From Modestobacter excelsi (GTDB lineage: Bacteria > Actinomycetota > Actinomycetes > Mycobacteriales > Geodermatophilaceae): DNA of 38,149 nucleotides. The stretch covers positions 1-38,149 of the forward strand of contig NZ_SJEX01000048.1 of assembly GCF_005930495.1 (NCBI RefSeq), read 5' to 3'. The notes under the pieces are model-generated. The model did no database searches, had not been told where the DNA came from, and saw only the letters and a program-made list of their open reading frames with translations. How positions within the stretch are numbered: position 1 is the stretch's first letter; each line of letters begins with the position of its first letter. Positions 32,897-38,149 of this stretch are shown piece by piece. The translations under genes and the position numbers were made by a program.

Positions 32897-33784
32897 TCAG
32901 GGCGGTGTCGGCCCGGTGCCGCCGACCGGCAGCGGCTCGCTGCGGGACAGCAGCGCGTTGGCCGACATGAGCGTGATGCCGCGGTCCGCGACCTGCGCCA
33001 GGGCGGCGGGCAGGGCGCGCACCTCCAGCTCACGCCGCTCGGCGAGGGCGCGGGCGAAGGCCGCGGTGGGGTCGAAGGTGCCCTGACCGATCCCGTCGTG
33101 CAGGCCGAGCACGTCACCGGCGACCACCGTCTGCCCCATGTAGTCGCCGATCTCGGTCACCGACTCCTTGTCCCCCGGACCGCGGGTCACCGACCAGATG
33201 TAGGTGTCGTAGCCCAGCTCCGCCGCGACCCGGAGGGCGTACCCGGTGAGCTCCCCGCGCGGTGGGCGGAAGCTGGTGAACGGCTGTCCCAGGACCGCCT
33301 CGACCTCCTCCTTGCAGCGCACCAGCTCGTCGCGGGTCTCGTGGACGTCCAGGGTGGTCAGGTCCCGGTGGTCCCAGGTGTGGTTGCCGATCTCGTGGCC
33401 GGCGGCCACGACCTGGCGCAGCAGGTCCGGGTGGTGGACCCCGTTCCAGCCCATGACGTTGAAGGTGGCGGTGACCCCGGCCGTGGCGAGCGCGTCCAGG
33501 ATCCGCGGGGTGTACTCCGGCGTCGGCCCGTCGTCGAAGGTGATCGCCGCGATCGGCTCGGTGACCGTGGTGTTCCAGATGACCCGCCGGGTGCCCAGCC
33601 GGGCCACCCGCTCACCGGCGTCGGCGGCACCCCCGGCCTCCATGAACTGCTCCTGGGCGGTGGCGGAGGCCTCGGCGCGAGCCTCGTCGTCGTCCCCGAC
33701 CAGCAGGGCGCCAGCGGCGGCACCGACGACCAGCCCGGCAGCACCGCCACCGGCCCCCACCAGGAACTGCCGTCGCGTGGCCAC
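32897..33784 (-). CDS. Exported polysaccharide deacetylase (NodB/CE4 family)
   Basis: This 295-residue metal-dependent deacetylase acts on an N- or O-acetylated cell-wall or capsule glycan outside the membrane. The N-terminus ATRRQFLVGAGGGAAGL is a twin-arginine (RRxFL) signal with a hydrophobic Gly/Ala core, cleaved or retained as an anchor. The NodB domain begins near residue 75: motif 1 ITFDDGPTPEY, motif 2 GHEIGNHTWDHRDL with the zinc His pair, motif 3 FRPPRGELT, and a motif-5-like DVLGLHDG. The catalytic DD and H-x3-H are all present. The GTG start lacks a ribosome-binding site; TAGGAC 6 bp upstream suggests a leaderless start. It lies 47 bp after the sensor kinase on the same strand. 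Confidence 0.93.
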   Translation of the reverse strand: MATRRQFLVGAGGGAAGLVVGAAAGALLVGDDDEARAEASATAQEQFMEAGGAADAGERVARLGTRRVIWNTTVTEPIAAITFDDGPTPEYTPRILDALATAGVTATFNVMGWNGVHHPDLLRQVVAAGHEIGNHTWDHRDLTTLDVHETRDELVRCKEEVEAVLGQPFTSFRPPRGELTGYALRVAAELGYDTYIWSVTRGPGDKESVTEIGDYMGQTVVAGDVLGLHDGIGQGTFDPTAAFARALAERRELEVRALPAALAQVADRGITLMSANALLSRSEPLPVGGTGPTPP

Positions 33785-33831
33785 CCCGCTGTCCTACCGC
33801 ATCGCCGCGCCGCGCGGTGCGGGTCGTCGGC

Positions 33832-36555
<2,724 letters not shown>

Positions 36556-36722
36556 CCACACCTCCAGCCGACGCGGGCCGTCCCGCGCCACTGCGGTACC
36601 GGACCGGGCAGGCCGACGTGGCCGCCCGACGAGGGAACCTACCCGTGCGGAACCGGTCGCGGTCGACGGCGCCCGGTCTGCGGTCGGACGGTCGGCCCGA
36701 TCGGTGTTGGATGGGACCAGCC

Positions 36723-36743
36723 CCGCCGGGAGAGCCCCGGCGG
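36723..36743 (+). promoter_or_regulatory. Hairpin in the FKBP 5' leader
   Basis: CCGCCGGG-AGAGC-CCCGGCGG forms a perfect 8-bp stem that ends 7 bp before the AGGAG ribosome-binding site. A -10-like TTGGAT lies at 36709-36714. It may stabilise the RNA or affect translation. Confidence 0.4.
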
Positions 36744-36761
36744 CGACCCCAGGAGACCACC

Positions 36762-37139
36762 GTGGCAGAACTGACCCGTCCCGACGTCGAGCCGCCGACC
36801 GGCCCCGCCCCCGACGACCTGGTGATCGAGGACCTCGTGGTCGGCGACGGCCCGGAGGCCACGGCCGGCAGCCTGGTGAGCGCGCACTACGTCGGGGTCA
36901 CCCACGACGGCGGCGAGCAGTTCGACGCCTCCTGGGACCGCGGCGACCCGCTGGAGTTCCGGCTCGGCGTGGGCATGGTCATCCAGGGCTGGGACGAGGG
37001 GATCGCCGGGATGAAGGTGGGCGGTCGCCGTCGGCTGACCATCCCGGCACACAAGGCCTACGGCGAGCGCGGCGCCGGCGGCGTGATCAAGCCCGGCGCC
37101 ACCCTGGTCTTCGTCGTCGACCTCGTCGGCGTCCGCTGA
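36762..37139 (+). CDS. FKBP-type peptidyl-prolyl cis-trans isomerase
   Basis: This 125-residue cytoplasmic isomerase speeds prolyl bond rotation during protein folding. The whole protein after residue 20 is one FKBP domain: VSAHYVGVTHDGGEQFDASW, PLEFRLGVGMVIQGWDEGIAGMKVGGRRRL split by the central loop, IPAHKAYGERGAGG and GATLVFVVDLVGV. The FK506-pocket residues (Tyr, Phe, Asp, Val-Ile, Trp, Tyr, Phe) are in place. The first 20 residues are Pro-rich and lack a signal. The GTG start has AGGAG six bases upstream; the longer open frame begins in non-coding DNA. It is divergent from the hybrid kinase and is closed by a strong terminator. Confidence 0.94.
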   Translation: MAELTRPDVEPPTGPAPDDLVIEDLVVGDGPEATAGSLVSAHYVGVTHDGGEQFDASWDRGDPLEFRLGVGMVIQGWDEGIAGMKVGGRRRLTIPAHKAYGERGAGGVIKPGATLVFVVDLVGVR

Positions 37140-37144
37140 GAGCC

Positions 37145-37171
37145 GGCCCCGCTGCCCTCAGCAGCGGGGCC
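37145..37171 (+). terminator. Hairpin terminator after the FKBP gene
   Basis: GGCCCCGCTGC pairs perfectly with GCAGCGGGGCC around a CCTCA loop (11-bp stem), 5 bp after the stop codon. Confidence 0.8.
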
Positions 37172-37187
37172 TCGCCGGAGGCCGCCG

Positions 37188-37514
37188 ATGAGTCCGCGCC
37201 GTCCCGGGAGTCCCCCTCCCATGACCGCCGCACCGCAGACCGGCCAGCCGATCGACGTCACCTTCGCCAGCGTCATCGAGAAGGACGGCGCCTTCCCCAC
37301 CTACCTCGAGCTGCCCGGCTCCGCCCAGCTGCTCGGCACCCGGCGGGCGGTGAAGGTCGCCGGGACGCTGGACGGCCACCCGTTCACCGCCACGCTGATG
37401 CCCTCGGGCACGGGGCCGCACTGGCTGCCGCTCAAGAAGGCGCTGTGCGCCGTGATCGGCAAGGACGAGGCCGGCACCGCGGTCGCCGTCCACCTGGAGC
37501 AGCGCTTCAGCTGA
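37188..37514 (+). CDS. DUF1905 domain protein
   Basis: This 108-residue small soluble protein contains one DUF1905 beta-barrel domain, function unknown. The domain spans about residues 22-106: VTFASVIEKDGAFPTYLELP, AVKVAGTLDGHPFTATLMPS, GPHWLPLKKALCAVIGKDEA and TAVAVHLEQR. DUF1905 proteins often carry a C-terminal YdeI/OmdA-like segment, which is missing here; the frame simply ends after the barrel. I chose the ATG at 37188 because GGAGG lies six bases upstream; the ATG at 37221 has a poorer site. It follows the FKBP terminator and so needs its own promoter or read-through. Confidence 0.88.
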   Translation: MSPRRPGSPPPMTAAPQTGQPIDVTFASVIEKDGAFPTYLELPGSAQLLGTRRAVKVAGTLDGHPFTATLMPSGTGPHWLPLKKALCAVIGKDEAGTAVAVHLEQRFS

Positions 37515-37536
37515 CCCGAGGACCGTCCGCGGTCAG
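37511..37536 (+). terminator. Possible terminator after the DUF1905 gene
   Basis: CTGACC (37511-37516) can pair with GGTCAG (37531-37536); alternatively GACCG (37521-37525) pairs with CGGTC (37530-37534). The two foldings compete. Confidence 0.35.
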
Positions 37537-37687
37537 GGCAAGGACGCGCCCATGACCGTGCCGTGCACCGGGGTGCAGCCCCCAGTCGAACGAGGACGGC
37601 CCGCTGCTGCTGGCTGAGCTCGGCGGACGCCGGGGTCGGGCCCGGTCCGTCGTCCGGGACGACCCGAGGTCGACCGGGTGGCAACGA

Positions 37688-37834
37688 CTGAGCTACGCGC
37701 GCGTTGACCTGGTCCCGGGCCCGCTCGGCCCCGTGGTGCTGGAGGTGGAGGCCACCGACTGCTTCCTCTTCCTCTCCTTCGCCTCCGCATCGGCGCTGGG
37801 CCGGTTCGCTGAGCACGTCGTCGCCCACCGGTGA
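37688..37834 (+). pseudogene. C-terminal remnant of an ATP-grasp ligase gene
   Basis: The frame reads LSYARVDLVPGPLGPVVLEV, then EATDCFLFLSFASASALGRF, then AEHVVAHR and a TGA at 37832-37834. This matches the closing strand-helix of actinobacterial RimK/DcsG-like ATP-grasp proteins (YARVDLVP...VLELELTEPSLFL...). The frame stays open upstream to about 37559 (including EDGPLLLAELGG), but no start codon or ATP-binding part is present, so only the 3' end of a once longer gene survives. The metal-binding Glu of the EVE stretch is kept; the following Glu-Pro is replaced by Asp-Cys. It lies directly upstream of a DUF222/HNH gene, as does the other broken gene at 13468. Confidence 0.55.
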
Positions 37835-37905
37835 ACAGGGTTCGGCCGACGCCGTCAAGGGGGTTCCGTACATCTGTGGACAGCGCCCTGACCTGCAGAT
37901 ATGTC

Positions 37906-37934
37906 TTGTCGGGCATCCCTGACACCGCTAGACT
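37906..37934 (+). promoter_or_regulatory. Promoter of the second DUF222/HNH gene
   Basis: TTGTCG (37906-37911) and TAGACT (37929-37934) are separated by 17 bp, a good housekeeping-type promoter. The LexA-like box starts right after the -10. Confidence 0.6.
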
Positions 37935-37950
37935 TCGTACACACGTTCGA
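37935..37950 (+). promoter_or_regulatory. LexA-like SOS box of the second DUF222/HNH gene
   Basis: TCGTACACACGTTCGA differs from the actinobacterial SOS box TCGAAC-N4-GTTCGA at one position. It covers the expected transcription start, so bound LexA would block initiation. Confidence 0.7.
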
Positions 37951-37970
37951 AGCGGTGGAGGAGGTGTCCG

Positions 37971-38149
37971 GTGGGGGAGTTGCAGTCCGCGCTGGACGCC
38001 CTGGCCGCCGAGGACCTCTTCACCCTTCCCCCGGGTGCGGTGCTGGACCGGGCCACCCTGCTGTTGACCGTGGTCAACCGCGCCAACGCCGAGTTGACCC
38101 GCACCGTCCGGCACGCCGACTCCACGGGCGCCGCTGAGCACGACGGCAA
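37971..38149 (+). CDS. DUF222/HNH endonuclease (13E12 family), N-terminal part
   Basis: The gene starts at GTG 37971, six bases after GGAGGAGG, and runs off the window; 59 complete codons are visible. The translation (GELQSALDALAAEDLF, VLDRATLLLTVVNRANAEL, TRTVRHADSTGAAEHDG) matches the opening of DUF222 proteins of the 13E12 type, where a DALAAEDL helix precedes an LLxxxNRxxAEL helix. The HNH part would lie beyond the edge and is not seen. Its start differs from the family member at 11769-13214, so it belongs to a different subgroup. It has its own promoter and a near-consensus LexA box, so DNA-damage induction is likely. Confidence 0.8.
   Translation, partial: MGELQSALDALAAEDLFTLPPGAVLDRATLLLTVVNRANAELTRTVRHADSTGAAEHDG

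Overview
The window is chromosomal DNA from a very GC-rich actinobacterium. Third positions are almost all G or C, GTG starts are common, stop and start codons often overlap by 4 bp, and two DUF222/HNH (13E12-type) genes are present. The overall style, including an apparent leaderless promoter (TANNNT box 6 bp before the start codon), fits Geodermatophilaceae (Blastococcus, Geodermatophilus, Modestobacter). That placement is an inference from style and was not tested by a search. No tRNA, rRNA, CRISPR array, insertion sequence or replication origin is visible.

Layout. 1-5.1 kb: an MscS channel coupled to a truncated membrane protein (minus strand), a BCCT osmolyte transporter with a strong terminator, and a methyl-accepting chemotaxis protein. 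5.1-8.2 kb: an iron-siderophore importer operon (two FecCD permeases and an ATPase, minus strand) behind a DtxR/IdeR-like iron box; no substrate-binding protein is nearby. 8.2-10.1 kb: a TetR repressor divergent from an acyl-CoA dehydrogenase across an ordered set of CAGTACTG operators. 10.1-15.9 kb: DUF2277 protein, threonine ammonia-lyase, a DUF222/HNH gene with a LexA-like box, a stretch poor in genes holding a frameshifted zinc-ribbon gene, a YjbR/MmcQ protein, a 53-residue zinc-ribbon gene and an SDR. 16-22.1 kb: pyruvate carboxylase and a four-module NhaA-thioredoxin-cNMP-glutaredoxin-like fusion. 22.1-25.4 kb: a ygiC/ygiB-like pair, then a DUF2237, glutathione peroxidase and SnoaL-like trio. 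25.5-30.5 kb: two coupled pairs, NAD(P)-binding protein with CPBP protease, and acetoacetyl-CoA synthetase with amidase. 30.5-36.6 kb: an MFS transporter with a broken 5' end, a NagX/HGSNAT-like membrane protein, a polysaccharide deacetylase and a hybrid sensor kinase ending in an RsbW-like ATPase. 36.7-38.1 kb: FKBP, a DUF1905 protein, an ATP-grasp remnant and the start of a second DUF222/HNH gene with its own LexA-like box.

The genes are mostly housekeeping and stress functions: osmotic balance, motility, iron, central carbon and acyl-CoA metabolism, redox and envelope. The most unusual items are the NhaA multi-module fusion, a 61-bp palindromic repeat at two convergent gene ends whose two copies differ mainly by compensatory changes, paired SOS-type operators at both DUF222/HNH genes, and several small or decaying genes: the 53-residue zinc ribbon, the frameshifted zinc ribbon, the MFS gene with an early TGA, and the ATP-grasp tail.
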